DNA from: Actinoplanes siamensis
GTDB lineage: Bacteria > Actinomycetota > Actinomycetes > Mycobacteriales > Micromonosporaceae
Direction of reading: 5' to 3'
DNA: 64,000 bases
NCBI RefSeq assembly: GCF_016862395.1
Contig: NZ_BOMW01000035.1
Coordinates: forward strand, 1 to 64,000
Under the pieces are notes generated by a model that saw only the letters and a list, made by a program, of their open reading frames with translations, did no database searches and was not told where the DNA came from. Of the stretch, positions 15,440 through 23,642 are shown piece by piece (position 1 is the first letter of the stretch; the number at the start of each line of letters is the position of its first letter). The translations under genes were made by a program, and so were the position numbers.

Positions 15440-16396
15440 GTGCTCCGACAGCAGGATGTGGGACACCGGGTGGTGGTACGGCGAATTGTAGGCGTATCCG
15501 ATGATCGCCCGCTGTACACGGATGCGCTCGGGGAGCTCGTGGACCTCTCCGAGACCGAACTCACACTCGCCACCGACAAGGGCACGCTCCGGGTGCCGCT
15601 GCGCGAGGTGCACCGGGCCAAGCGGGTTCCGCCGGCCCGCCGCCCGCACGCCGCCGCGGTGATCGCCCTCGAGCTCGCCGCGGATCAGGCCTGGCCGGCG
15701 CCGGTCCACGCCAAGCTCGGCAACTGGCTGCTGCGCGCCGCGGACAACTGGACCGGCCGGGCGAACTCGGCGCTCGCGGTCGGCGATCCGGACCGCCCGC
15801 TGGAGGCGGCTATCGACGCCGTCGAGCGGTGGTACCGGGAGCACGGCCAGCGTCCACTGATCAACGCGCCGATGCCGCTGGCCGCCCCGGTCAACGCGAC
15901 GCTGGACGAGCGCGGCTGGTCGGCGCGGCCGCTCACGCTGGTGCAGACCGCGGCGCTCGCGCCGATCCTGGCCGCGCCGGCGCGCGCCGGCCTGCCGCCG
16001 GTGGACCTGGCCGACTCCCCCGGCGACGACTGGTACGCGATGGTCGCCGAGCACAAGGGGACGCTGCCGGCGGCCGCGCGCCGCATCCTCACCGGCGTGC
16101 CGGAGAAGGTCTTCGCCCACGTCCATGACGCGGACGGCGCCCTGGTGGCGATCGCCCGCGGCGCGATCACCGGACCGGAGCGGTGGCTCGGCGTGTCGCT
16201 GGTGCAGACCGCCCCGTCCGCGCGCCGCCAGGGCCTGGGCCGGCACGTCGTCCGCGGGCTCGCCCAGTGGGCCGCGCAGCGCGGCGCGACCCGGGCGTAT
16301 CTGCAGGTGGAGGAACGGAACACGAGTGCGGTGGCGCTCTACGGCCAGCTGGGCTTCAGCACCCACCACACCTATCTGACGCGCGAGGCGCCGTAG
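15440..16396 (+). CDS. GNAT-family N-acetyltransferase with N-terminal beta-barrel-like domain
   Basis: A 318-residue protein preceded by a textbook AAGGAGGT site before GTG 15440. Residues 1-65 form a small domain (VGHRVVVRRIVG, LGELVDLSETELTLATDKG) that sits in front of many actinobacterial GNATs of the Rv0428c type. The GNAT core is C-terminal, with acetyl-CoA loop SARRQGLGRHVVRGL and ERNTSAVALYGQLGF. The substrate is unknown. It is divergent from fdxA. Confidence 0.85.
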   Translation: MLRQQDVGHRVVVRRIVGVSDDRPLYTDALGELVDLSETELTLATDKGTLRVPLREVHRAKRVPPARRPHAAAVIALELAADQAWPAPVHAKLGNWLLRAADNWTGRANSALAVGDPDRPLEAAIDAVERWYREHGQRPLINAPMPLAAPVNATLDERGWSARPLTLVQTAALAPILAAPARAGLPPVDLADSPGDDWYAMVAEHKGTLPAAARRILTGVPEKVFAHVHDADGALVAIARGAITGPERWLGVSLVQTAPSARRQGLGRHVVRGLAQWAAQRGATRAYLQVEERNTSAVALYGQLGFSTHHTYLTREAP

Positions 16397-16488
16397 AGGC
16401 CTGTCCCGCGGACCGCGCGGGGCTCCCGGCGTGCCCGGGGCCGGGGCTGGACCTCGCCTCGCGCTCGCGTGGACCGCGAGGCGGGCCC

Positions 16489-16956
16489 CTAGCGCCGGAC
16501 GATCTTGCGAGGTTTGACCGTCCGGCGTTCGCTGAACGCCTTCAGCGAACGGGAGCGGTAGTCCTTGGCCAGCGTCACGGCGGCCCAGTAGCCGATCAGC
16601 GTGCCGGCGATGGCGCAGCCGGCGTAGAGCCAGATCTGCGCGAAGAAGTCGCCGCTCCCGTTCGCGAACGGCTCGCTGCCGCTCAGGAACGGCCCCACCA
16701 GGACGGTCGCCAGCATCCCGGCGAGGGCGCCGAAGCCCACGTCGGGCAGCCAGTCGCTGGGCCGCCGACGCTGGCACCAGACGAACGTGAGCGCGCCCAG
16801 GACGAGCGCGACCAGCGTGAACATCACGACCGAGCCACGGCTCTGTGCGGTGTCCGAGCCGTCGAATCCGAAGCGGACGACCAGCCTGGTCACCGCGTTG
16901 ATCGCGAACAGGGCGACCGCCAGCACCGTGATCCGGAACCAGCGTTGCTGCCTCAT
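16489..16956 (-). CDS. Hypothetical membrane protein (about four TM segments)
   Basis: A 155-residue protein with hydrophobic segments near residues 8-25, 43-62, 75-92 and 104-126, and a strongly basic C-terminus (KPRKIVRR), which suggests a cytoplasmic tail. A GGGAGGACT site precedes ATG 16956. No family is recognised. It is encoded upstream of another small membrane-protein gene on the same strand but 128 bp apart. Confidence 0.65.
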   Translation of the reverse strand: MRQQRWFRITVLAVALFAINAVTRLVVRFGFDGSDTAQSRGSVVMFTLVALVLGALTFVWCQRRRPSDWLPDVGFGALAGMLATVLVGPFLSGSEPFANGSGDFFAQIWLYAGCAIAGTLIGYWAAVTLAKDYRSRSLKAFSERRTVKPRKIVRR

Positions 16957-17084
16957 CAGTCCTCCCGGGGAACGTTTCGTGGCCGGGATCGTAGCGCCGC
17001 GGCAACCCGCGGTGCTCGATCCCCGGCCATCTTCGCGGATGGCGCGCGCCAGTTCCTAGAGGCAGCCTGTGAGTCGCCTGAAAG

Positions 17085-17603
17085 TCAGCTGCGCTTCAGC
17101 GGTTTCATGATCATCCGGTACGCGTACACGGCGAACGCCAGGCTGCCCACCAGGATCATCACCAGAGCCACCCAGTTGTCGCCGCCGAGCAGATAGTCGC
17201 CCTCGGAGGTGCGGGTGCCGGCCGCGCCCAGGACGATCACGGTCCAGAGCGCCCACGGGACGCCGATCGCCCAGTTGCGGCCGATCGTGGTGACGGCGAA
17301 CCAGGCCAGCGCCAGGTTCGCGCCCAGGGTGAGCGGGATGGCGAGGCCGACCAGCGCGCCACCGCCCTCCCAGATCGCCAGGTCACCGTGGAACAACCCG
17401 GTGACGCCGCCGGCCCGCAGGACGCTGAGCTCCAGCTCGATCAGGGAGACGACAAGGGTGGCGACCACGCTGATCAGGACGCCGGCGACGCGCAGCACGG
17501 TGTTCCCGCGGTCCTTCCCGGCCGGCGCCGCTTCGGACAGCGTCACGCGCCGCACGGTGTCCCCGCTCTCCTTCCCGGCCGGCGCCGGTTCGGACACCGT
17601 CAT
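17085..17603 (-). CDS. Hypothetical membrane protein coupled to mshB
   Basis: A 172-residue protein with a polar N-terminus made of two 19-residue near-identical repeats (residues 2-20 and 21-39, both with APAGK), then hydrophobic segments near 40-58, 72-92, 98-116 and 140-160. It matches the DUF-type small membrane proteins often found next to mshB in actinobacteria, though I cannot name the family with confidence. ATG 17603 overlaps the mshB stop as ATGA. Confidence 0.7.
   Translation of the reverse strand: MTVSEPAPAGKESGDTVRRVTLSEAAPAGKDRGNTVLRVAGVLISVVATLVVSLIELELSVLRAGGVTGLFHGDLAIWEGGGALVGLAIPLTLGANLALAWFAVTTIGRNWAIGVPWALWTVIVLGAAGTRTSEGDYLLGGDNWVALVMILVGSLAFAVYAYRMIMKPLKRS
17487..17600. 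repeat. 57-bp tandem repeat inside the mshB-linked membrane protein gene
   Basis: Two adjacent 57-bp units encode TVSEPAPAGKESGDTVRRV and TLSEAAPAGKDRGNTVLRV. This is an in-frame duplication in the cytoplasmic N-terminus. Confidence 0.8.
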
Positions 17604-18484
17604 CGGCCCTCGACGTCCAGGCCGGCGAACAGGTCGCTCTCCCACTTGTACGGCCCCTCGCCCGGCCCGCGCTCGCCCTTGACGAGCGTGTAGTACTCCA
17701 CGCCCATGAACTCGCCGCCGAAGTCGCCGGCCATCCCGTACAGCCAGGAGTTGTCCGGGATCTGGGTGGCGTGGGCACGCATCGCGGCGGTCTTCTTCGC
17801 GTAGTGCTCGGTGCCGTCGATCCGGGCGGCGATCTCCTCGTCCGGCGTGCCAAACGGCAGGTCCTCGACGGTGTCGACGTCGGCGAACGGGTTGCTCTCC
17901 GACTCCTTGAACGCCTCCATGCCGTCGCGGAGCACGCTCAGCGGCTGGGCCGTCCAGTAGATCTTCCGCGGGCCGTCCGAGCCGGCCAGCTCGGCGGCGC
18001 GCATCGCGACCCGGTGCGCCATGATGTGGTCGGGATGGCCGTAGAAGCCGTTCTCGTCATACGTGATCATGACCTGCGGGCGGATCTCCCGCATGATCTC
18101 GACCAGGTGCGCGGCGGCCTCGTCCAGGTCGGCGCCCCAGAACGCGCGCGGGTGCTTGTTGCTCTCCAGGCCCATCATGCCCGAGTCCCGGTACCGCCCG
18201 GGGCCGCCCAGCATGCGGTGATCGGTCACGCCCAGCGCGGCGCACGCCCGCTCCCACTCCACCAGACGCCAGCCGCCCAGCTGGTCGGCCTGACCGGCGG
18301 CCAGCTGCGACAGCGCGGGGACGTGGATCTCGCCCTCCTCGCCCAGCGTGCAGGTCACCAGCGTCACGTGGGCGCCGGTGGAGACGTAGTGCGCCATGGT
18401 CGCGCCGGTGCCGATGACCTCGTCGTCGGGGTGGGCGTGGACCAGCAGCAGGCGGCGGGCGGGCAGCGAATCGGGTGCGGTCAC
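17600..18484 (-). CDS. mshB: N-acetyl-1-D-myo-inositol-2-amino-2-deoxy-alpha-D-glucopyranoside deacetylase
   Basis: A 294-residue zinc-dependent LmbE/PIG-L-fold enzyme that deacetylates GlcNAc-Ins in mycothiol synthesis. Zinc ligands: LLVHAHPDDEVIGTG (His and Asp of AHPDDE) and GHPDHIMAHR. Other markers are CTLGEEGEIHVPAL and the C-terminal GVEYYTLVKGE. GTG 18484 is preceded at seven bases by TACAGT, a leaderless promoter, which excludes the longer in-frame N-terminus. Mca-type conjugate amidase is the main alternative, but the length and GEIHVP motif favour MshB. Confidence 0.92.
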   Translation of the reverse strand: MTAPDSLPARRLLLVHAHPDDEVIGTGATMAHYVSTGAHVTLVTCTLGEEGEIHVPALSQLAAGQADQLGGWRLVEWERACAALGVTDHRMLGGPGRYRDSGMMGLESNKHPRAFWGADLDEAAAHLVEIMREIRPQVMITYDENGFYGHPDHIMAHRVAMRAAELAGSDGPRKIYWTAQPLSVLRDGMEAFKESESNPFADVDTVEDLPFGTPDEEIAARIDGTEHYAKKTAAMRAHATQIPDNSWLYGMAGDFGGEFMGVEYYTLVKGERGPGEGPYKWESDLFAGLDVEGR

Positions 18485-18491
18485 GGCCGAT

Positions 18492-18497
18492 ACTGTA
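18492..18497 (-). promoter_or_regulatory. Leaderless -10 box (TACAGT) of mshB
   Basis: TACAGT on the minus strand, seven bases before GTG 18484. Confidence 0.6.
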
Positions 18498-18578
18498 CGC
18501 GCGACCACCGACAGGTTCGCTCGACGAGCCCGACGGTTTACCCGGCGGGAGCACACCCCGATCGGGGATGCTGTGGGC

Positions 18579-20390
18579 GTGGACTACCCCGGACTCGCCG
18601 CGTGCACCGGCGGCTTCAGCCACGGCTCCCCGCACGCGGTGACGGTCGGCGCCGACGGGGCGCGGGCCACCTTCCTGCGATCCTCCGGCCCGGCCGACGG
18701 GGACGCCGCGCTCTGGGCGCTCGACCTGGACTCCTTCGACGAGCATCTGATCGCGCCGGGGCCGATCGACTCGTACGCGGTGGACCGCGACGCCCGGGTG
18801 GCCGCGTTCGCCCGCGGCGGCCGGCTGTTCCGCGCCGACCTGGCGGCCGGCGCCGTGACCGCGATCCCCACCGCCGACCCCGTGCACGATCCGCGCCCCG
18901 ACCCGCCGGGAGTGCGGATCGGCTACGTCACCGACCCGGGCGGGTCCGCGTCGCTGCGGGTCACCGGGCCGGACGGGGACCGGCTGCTGGCCGGCGAGCC
19001 GGGCAACGCGTGGCGCGAGCACGGCGGCAACATCGCCTGGGGGGTGGCCGGCGCCGGCGCTGCCGAGTTCGGCCGGACCCGGGGCTGGTGGTGGTCGCCG
19101 GACGGGACCCAGGTGCTCGCGGTACGCACCGCCGGGTCGATCAGCCTGCACCTGCTCGACCTGGACGACGGCTGGGTCGACGTGCACTGGGACCGGGAGA
19201 CGTACCCGCATCTGGCGCAGGTGAGCTGGTCCGGCGGCGGGCCGCTGATCACCGTGCTGCGCCGGGCGCAGCAGCACGGGCTGGTGCTCTCGGTGGATCC
19301 GCGGACCGGCGAGACGCAGGTGCACGCGGAGCTGGCCGACGCCCGCTGGGTGGAGCCGATCCCGGGCACGCCGCGGCACCTGCCGGACGGGCGGGTGCTG
19401 GTCGGCGGGGAGCTGGCGCACGACGGGTTCGACGCGCGCTGCCTGTTCGCCGACGGCAGCCTGGTCACCCCGCCCGGCCTCTACGTGCGGCGGGTGGCCG
19501 GCACGCTGCCCCGCCCGGACGGGCCACCCGGCGCGCCGGACCTGATCGTCGAGGGCAGCCTGGCAGACCCGGCGATACGCGAGGTGTTCCGGGTACGGAC
19601 ATCGCTGGGCGGGGGCGGCCCCGAGGTGATCCGGCTGGCCGACGCCTCGCCCGAACTGGTCACCGGCGGGGACGTGCTGATCGTGGGCGGGCGGGTGTGG
19701 CGCGGTGACCGGTGGGCGGGCACGTTGCGGTCGCTGGCGGCGCCGTTGCCGTACCGCCCGGAACCGGTGCTGGAGCGGGTCACCGACCGCCGCCTGCCGG
19801 CGGCCGTGCTCTATCCGGCCGGTTTCGTCGGCGGCGGCCTCCCGGTCCTGGTGGCCCTCGGCGACGGCCCGGGTGCCCAGCAGGTGCGGGCGGAGCCGGC
19901 GGCCTGGCAGGAGCGGCAGTGGTGGGCCGACGCCGGCTTCGCCGTGGTCAGCGTCGACTGCCGGGGTACGCCCGGAGTCGCGCCCAGCTTCGAGAAGGCG
20001 GTCCACCGCAGACTTGCCGACCTGGTCCTGGCCGACCTGGTGGATGCGCTGCGGGCGCTCCCCGGCAAGCACCCCGACCTGGACCTGACCCGGGTGGCGG
20101 CGTACGGCCGGGGGCTGGGCGGCTGGCTCGCCGCGCTGGCCGCGCTGCGCGGTCCGGAGGTGTTCCACTGCGCGGTGGCCCGGAACCCGGTGCTGAACTG
20201 GGGTGATCTTCCCCGGCCGGTCGCCGAGCGGTACCTGGGCGACCCGGCCGACTCGGCGCACGTCTACCGCAGCCACGACCTGACCGGGGAACTGGCCGAG
20301 GCGGGCCCGGACGGCCCGGTCCTGCTGACCGGCGCGGAGCCCGGCCTGCCCGGCGAGCTGGCGTGGATCAAGCAACGGTTGGCCGCCTGA
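18579..20390 (+). CDS. S9 (DPP-IV-like) peptidase homologue lacking the catalytic Ser and His
   Basis: A 603-residue protein with an N-terminal beta-propeller-like region (GYVTDPGGSASLRVTGPDGD, WWWSPDGTQVLAVRT) and a C-terminal alpha/beta-hydrolase core (VSVDCRGTPGVAPSFEKAV). At the nucleophile elbow, where active S9 enzymes have GWSxGG, this protein has YGRGLGGWL: Gly replaces Ser. The sequence ends at GPVLLTGAEPGL, so the segment with the active-site Asp and His is missing. It is likely a binding-only pseudoenzyme or decaying gene. GTG 18573 is an alternative start. Confidence 0.85.
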   Translation: MDYPGLAACTGGFSHGSPHAVTVGADGARATFLRSSGPADGDAALWALDLDSFDEHLIAPGPIDSYAVDRDARVAAFARGGRLFRADLAAGAVTAIPTADPVHDPRPDPPGVRIGYVTDPGGSASLRVTGPDGDRLLAGEPGNAWREHGGNIAWGVAGAGAAEFGRTRGWWWSPDGTQVLAVRTAGSISLHLLDLDDGWVDVHWDRETYPHLAQVSWSGGGPLITVLRRAQQHGLVLSVDPRTGETQVHAELADARWVEPIPGTPRHLPDGRVLVGGELAHDGFDARCLFADGSLVTPPGLYVRRVAGTLPRPDGPPGAPDLIVEGSLADPAIREVFRVRTSLGGGGPEVIRLADASPELVTGGDVLIVGGRVWRGDRWAGTLRSLAAPLPYRPEPVLERVTDRRLPAAVLYPAGFVGGGLPVLVALGDGPGAQQVRAEPAAWQERQWWADAGFAVVSVDCRGTPGVAPSFEKAVHRRLADLVLADLVDALRALPGKHPDLDLTRVAAYGRGLGGWLAALAALRGPEVFHCAVARNPVLNWGDLPRPVAERYLGDPADSAHVYRSHDLTGELAEAGPDGPVLLTGAEPGLPGELAWIKQRLAA

Positions 20391-20414
20391 GAAGGTTTTG
20401 TCGCACCGGGCCCC

Positions 20415-20420
20415 TAGGGT
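20415..20420 (+). promoter_or_regulatory. Leaderless -10 box (TAGGGT) of tldD
   Basis: TAGGGT seven bases before ATG 20428. Confidence 0.6.
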
Positions 20421-20427
20421 CGGGGGC

Positions 20428-21855
20428 ATGAGCCACTTCGATGAGGCGGGCGCGGCGGTCCAGGCCGCGCTCGACGCCGGCGCCCGCTATGCGGACGCCC
20501 GTGTCATGGTCTGCCGCACCGAGTCGATGACGGCCCGCAACGGCGCCGTCGAGGACCTCGGCTCCGACGAGAGTGCCGGTCTGGGCGTGCGCGCCCTGGT
20601 CGGCTCCAGTTGGGGCTTCTACGCCGTTCCCGATCTCTCCGAGCCGGCCGCCCGCGCTGCCGGGCGCCGGGCCGCGCAGATCGCCGCGGCCAGCGCCCAG
20701 GTGGCCGGCCCGCCGGTCGAGCTGACCCGGTCCGAGCCGGTGACCGCGAGCTGGGCCAGCGACTGCGTGGTCGACCCGCTGTCGGTGCCGCTCTCCGACA
20801 AGGGCGACCTGCTGGTCCGGGCCACCACCGCGGCCAAGGAGGCGGGCGCCGACCTGGCCCAGGCCGGTTACGCGATCTGGGACACCCGCAAGTGGTTCGT
20901 CTCCAGCGAGGGCCACCGCATCGACCAGCACGTCCGGGAGTGCGGCGGCGGGGTGACCGCGAACGCGATAGGCGAAGGTGAGGTGCAGCGCCGTTCCCTC
21001 CCCGGGCAGTACGGCACCCGTGGCTGGGAGCTGGTCGAGGAGCTCGATCTGGTGGGCAACGCGCCCCGGCTCGCCGAGGAGGCGCGCGAGCTGCTCACCG
21101 CGCCGCTCTGCCCGGCCGGCGAGACCACGCTGATCCTCGGCGGCTCGCAGCTCGCCCTGCAGATCCACGAGTCCGTCGGGCACGCCATCGAGCTGGACCG
21201 GATCCTCGGCTGGGAGGCCGCGTTCGCCGGCACCAGCTGGCTGGACCTGAGCCGGCTGGGCCGGTTGCGCTACGGGTCCGAGCTGATGAACATCACCATC
21301 GACCCCACCTTCCCCGGCGCCCTGGGCAGCTTCGGCTACGACGACGAGGGCACCCCCGCGACGAAACGGCACGCGGTCCGCGACGGCGTCTGGGTCGGGG
21401 TGCTGGCCGGGCGCGACTCGGCAGCGGTAGCCGGCCTGGACTACGCGGGCAGCGTGCGCTCCGACGGCTGGTCCCGGCTGCCCATGGTGCGGATGACAAA
21501 CGTCGGCCTGGAGCCCGGGCCGCACACCCTGGACGAGATCATCGCCGCCACCGACGACGGCGTGTTCATGGAGACGAACCGGTCCTGGTCGATCGACGAC
21601 CGCCGGCTGAACTTCCAGTTCGGCTGCGAGATCGGCTACGAGATCAAGAACGGGAGACGAGGCCGGATGCTGCGCAACCCGACCTACACCGGGATCGGCC
21701 CGAAGTTCTGGCAGTCGATGGACATGCTCTCCTCCGAGACGATCGCCTGGGGCACGCCGAACTGCGGGAAGGGCCAGCCCGGCCAGGTCGGGCACACCGG
21801 GCACCCGGCGGCGCCGGCCCGGTTCACCAACGTCCGGGTGGGGGTGCGCGGATGA
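20428..21855 (+). CDS. tldD: TldD-family metallopeptidase subunit
   Basis: A 475-residue TldD-type subunit of the TldD/TldE(PmbA) heterodimeric metalloprotease, which trims small peptides such as modified RiPP leaders and unfolded proteins in E. coli. The zinc motif HESVGHAIELDR (HExxxH) is intact. The N-terminal signature ADARVMVCRTESMTARNG is typical. ATG 20428 is leaderless by the TANNNT-N7 rule. Its stop overlaps a small repeat ORF, which in turn overlaps pmbA. Confidence 0.92.
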   Translation: MSHFDEAGAAVQAALDAGARYADARVMVCRTESMTARNGAVEDLGSDESAGLGVRALVGSSWGFYAVPDLSEPAARAAGRRAAQIAAASAQVAGPPVELTRSEPVTASWASDCVVDPLSVPLSDKGDLLVRATTAAKEAGADLAQAGYAIWDTRKWFVSSEGHRIDQHVRECGGGVTANAIGEGEVQRRSLPGQYGTRGWELVEELDLVGNAPRLAEEARELLTAPLCPAGETTLILGGSQLALQIHESVGHAIELDRILGWEAAFAGTSWLDLSRLGRLRYGSELMNITIDPTFPGALGSFGYDDEGTPATKRHAVRDGVWVGVLAGRDSAAVAGLDYAGSVRSDGWSRLPMVRMTNVGLEPGPHTLDEIIAATDDGVFMETNRSWSIDDRRLNFQFGCEIGYEIKNGRRGRMLRNPTYTGIGPKFWQSMDMLSSETIAWGTPNCGKGQPGQVGHTGHPAAPARFTNVRVGVRG

Positions 21856-22009
21856 GCGGGCTCGCGAGCGAATCGACCGGCGCGGTCATCAGCTCGTCGC
21901 GGCGCCGGAGCGCAGCGGAGGTGACGCGCATGAACGAGCTCGCGAGCGAATCGACCGGCGCGGTCATCAGCTCGTCGCGGCGCCGGAGCGCAGCGGAGGT
22001 GACGCGATG
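21852..22009 (+). CDS. 52-residue ORF of two identical 26-residue repeats bridging tldD and pmbA
   Basis: The frame opens at ATG 21852, overlapping the tldD stop (ATGA), and closes at 22009, overlapping the pmbA start (ATGA). The product is two near-identical 26-residue units; each runs from LASESTGAVI to SSSRRRSAAEVTR. The cause is a 78-bp tandem duplication with 68-bp identical cores at 21861-21928 and 21939-22006, each ending in GGAGGTGACGCG, a ribosome site before an ATG. It may be a translational bridge between the two subunits rather than a functional peptide. Confidence 0.5.
21861..22006. repeat. 78-bp tandem duplication between tldD and pmbA
   Basis: Two identical 68-bp cores (21861-21928, 21939-22006) lie 78 bp apart. 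Each ends in a Shine-Dalgarno-like GGAGGTGACGCG next to an ATG. Confidence 0.95.
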
Positions 22010-23440
22010 AGCGCGGAGCTGCAACTCGCGGCGAAGGTCGTGGAGCTGGTCCGGGAGCTGGCCGGCCGCTCCGCCGAGGCCGAGGTGAACGTCCGGCACC
22101 ACGCCCTCGCGCTGACCCGGTTCGCCAACTCGGCGATCCACCAGAACGTGGCCGAGGCGACCACCGGCGTGCGGCTGCGGCTGCACCTGGACGGGCGGAC
22201 CGCCACCGGCTCCACCACGCTGACCGGGGCGGACGGGCTGCGCTCACTGGTCGGGCGGACCATCGCGGCGGCCCGGGTCACCCCGCCCGACCCGGGCTGG
22301 GCCGGCCTGACGCGGCCCGCCGCGCTGCACGTCTCGGCCGGTCACCCGGGCTCCGGCGAGCACTCCGGGCTGGCCTTCGGGTTCGACGAGGCGACCGCCC
22401 GGGCCACCCCGGCGGAACGGGCCGAGCGGGTCCGCGCGTTCGTCGCCGCGGCCGGCGGCCTGGAGACGGCCGGCTTCTGCCGCACGGAGTACGTGTCGGC
22501 CGCCTTCGCCAACACCGCGGGCCAGGCCGTCGACGGTCGCACCGCGGAGGCCGCGATGGACGGCATCGCCCGCCATGACGGCGCCGACGGCGTGGCCCGG
22601 CTGGCCGCGTCCCGGCTCGCCGACCTGGACGGGGCGGTGCTGGGCGCCCGCGCGGCGGCCAAGGCGCGGGCCGCCGCCGGCCCGATCGAGCTGCCCCCGG
22701 GGCAGTACGAGGTGGTGCTCGAGCCGACCGCGGTCGCCGACCTGCTGCAGAACTTCTCGGTCTTCGGCTTCAACGGCAAGTCGTGGACGCAGAAGCAGTC
22801 CTTCGCCGAGCTGGGCGCGGAGCAGTTCGACCCGTCGGTGACCATCGTGGACGACCCGCTGGGCAGCCGCGGCGAGCCTGCGCCCGGCCTGCCGTTCGAC
22901 GACGAGGGCACTCCCGCGCGGTCGCTGGTGCTGGTCCGGGAGGGGGTCACCCGGGCGGTGGCGCACGACCGGACGTCGGCGGCCGAGGCCGGCGCCGAGT
23001 CGACCGGGCACGCCTCGCCGGCGTCGCGCTCGTGGGGCCCGTTCCCCGGGCATCCGCGCCTGGAGGCCGGCCCGCCGCCGGCCGGGGGCGCCGTGGACGG
23101 TCCGCCAGCGATCGCCGAGTCGGCCCGCCCGTTCGTCGCCCGGATGCGCCGCGGCCTGCTGGTCACCGACCTGTGGTACACGCGGGTGCTGGACCCCAAG
23201 ACACTGGTGGTGACCGGTCTGACCCGCAACGGCGTGTGGCTGGTGGAGGACGGGGAGGTCACCCGTGCGGTGGGAAACCTGCGTTTCACCCAGTCCTACC
23301 CGCGGGCGCTGGGGCCGGGCCGGGTGATCGGGATCGGCGCCGAGTCGGTGCTGCTGCCGGATTCCTGGGGCGGTTCCCGGTACGCGGCGCCGGCCCTGCA
23401 CCTGGCGTCCTGGAACATCACCGGCAACGCGTCCGGGTGA
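22007..23440 (+). CDS. pmbA: TldE/PmbA-family metallopeptidase subunit
   Basis: A 477-residue partner of TldD. It has the family N-terminus (AEAEVNVRHHALALTRFANSAIHQ) and FDDEGTPARSLVLVREGVTRAVAHDR near residue 300, but no HExxxH, as expected for TldE. In known complexes the TldE subunit is non-catalytic and shapes the tunnel. It is coupled to the repeat ORF that separates it from tldD. A 17-bp-stem hairpin follows its stop. Confidence 0.92.
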   Translation: MSAELQLAAKVVELVRELAGRSAEAEVNVRHHALALTRFANSAIHQNVAEATTGVRLRLHLDGRTATGSTTLTGADGLRSLVGRTIAAARVTPPDPGWAGLTRPAALHVSAGHPGSGEHSGLAFGFDEATARATPAERAERVRAFVAAAGGLETAGFCRTEYVSAAFANTAGQAVDGRTAEAAMDGIARHDGADGVARLAASRLADLDGAVLGARAAAKARAAAGPIELPPGQYEVVLEPTAVADLLQNFSVFGFNGKSWTQKQSFAELGAEQFDPSVTIVDDPLGSRGEPAPGLPFDDEGTPARSLVLVREGVTRAVAHDRTSAAEAGAESTGHASPASRSWGPFPGHPRLEAGPPPAGGAVDGPPAIAESARPFVARMRRGLLVTDLWYTRVLDPKTLVVTGLTRNGVWLVEDGEVTRAVGNLRFTQSYPRALGPGRVIGIGAESVLLPDSWGGSRYAAPALHLASWNITGNASG

Positions 23441-23463
23441 TCCTCTAGCCCATCGGTAACCGT

Positions 23464-23519
23464 CTTTGCGGGCCGGGATGATGTTTTTGTGACGTACTTG
23501 GCATCCCCGGTCCGCAAAG
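23464..23519 (+). terminator. 17-bp-stem hairpin after pmbA, upstream of sdh
   Basis: CTTTGCGGGCCGGGATG (23464-23480) pairs with 23502-23519 through one G-U pair and one bulge; the loop is 21 nt and T-rich. It starts 23 bp after the pmbA stop, so a terminator is the simplest reading. A control element for the sdh operon is the alternative. Confidence 0.6.
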
Positions 23520-23642
23520 AATCCGACCTTCGGCGTAACGTGTGCGACACATCACCGTCGCGAGGACGGCTGAGGGCGGCTACCCGTGTGTCCGCTTCCG
23601 GCCGGCCCCGCGCACCTGGCGCGGCACCGGCAGGGGGATGAC

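Noticed and set aside
18057..20429. A 790-codon minus-strand open frame
   Set aside because: Antisense to the S9-like gene and out of frame with mshB; Arg/Pro/Gly-rich with no domain.
23485..23505. Rex-type operator TTTGTGA...
   Set aside because: Only one half-site is present; the partner half of TTGTGAN..TTCACAA is missing, and it lies in the loop of a terminator-like hairpin.
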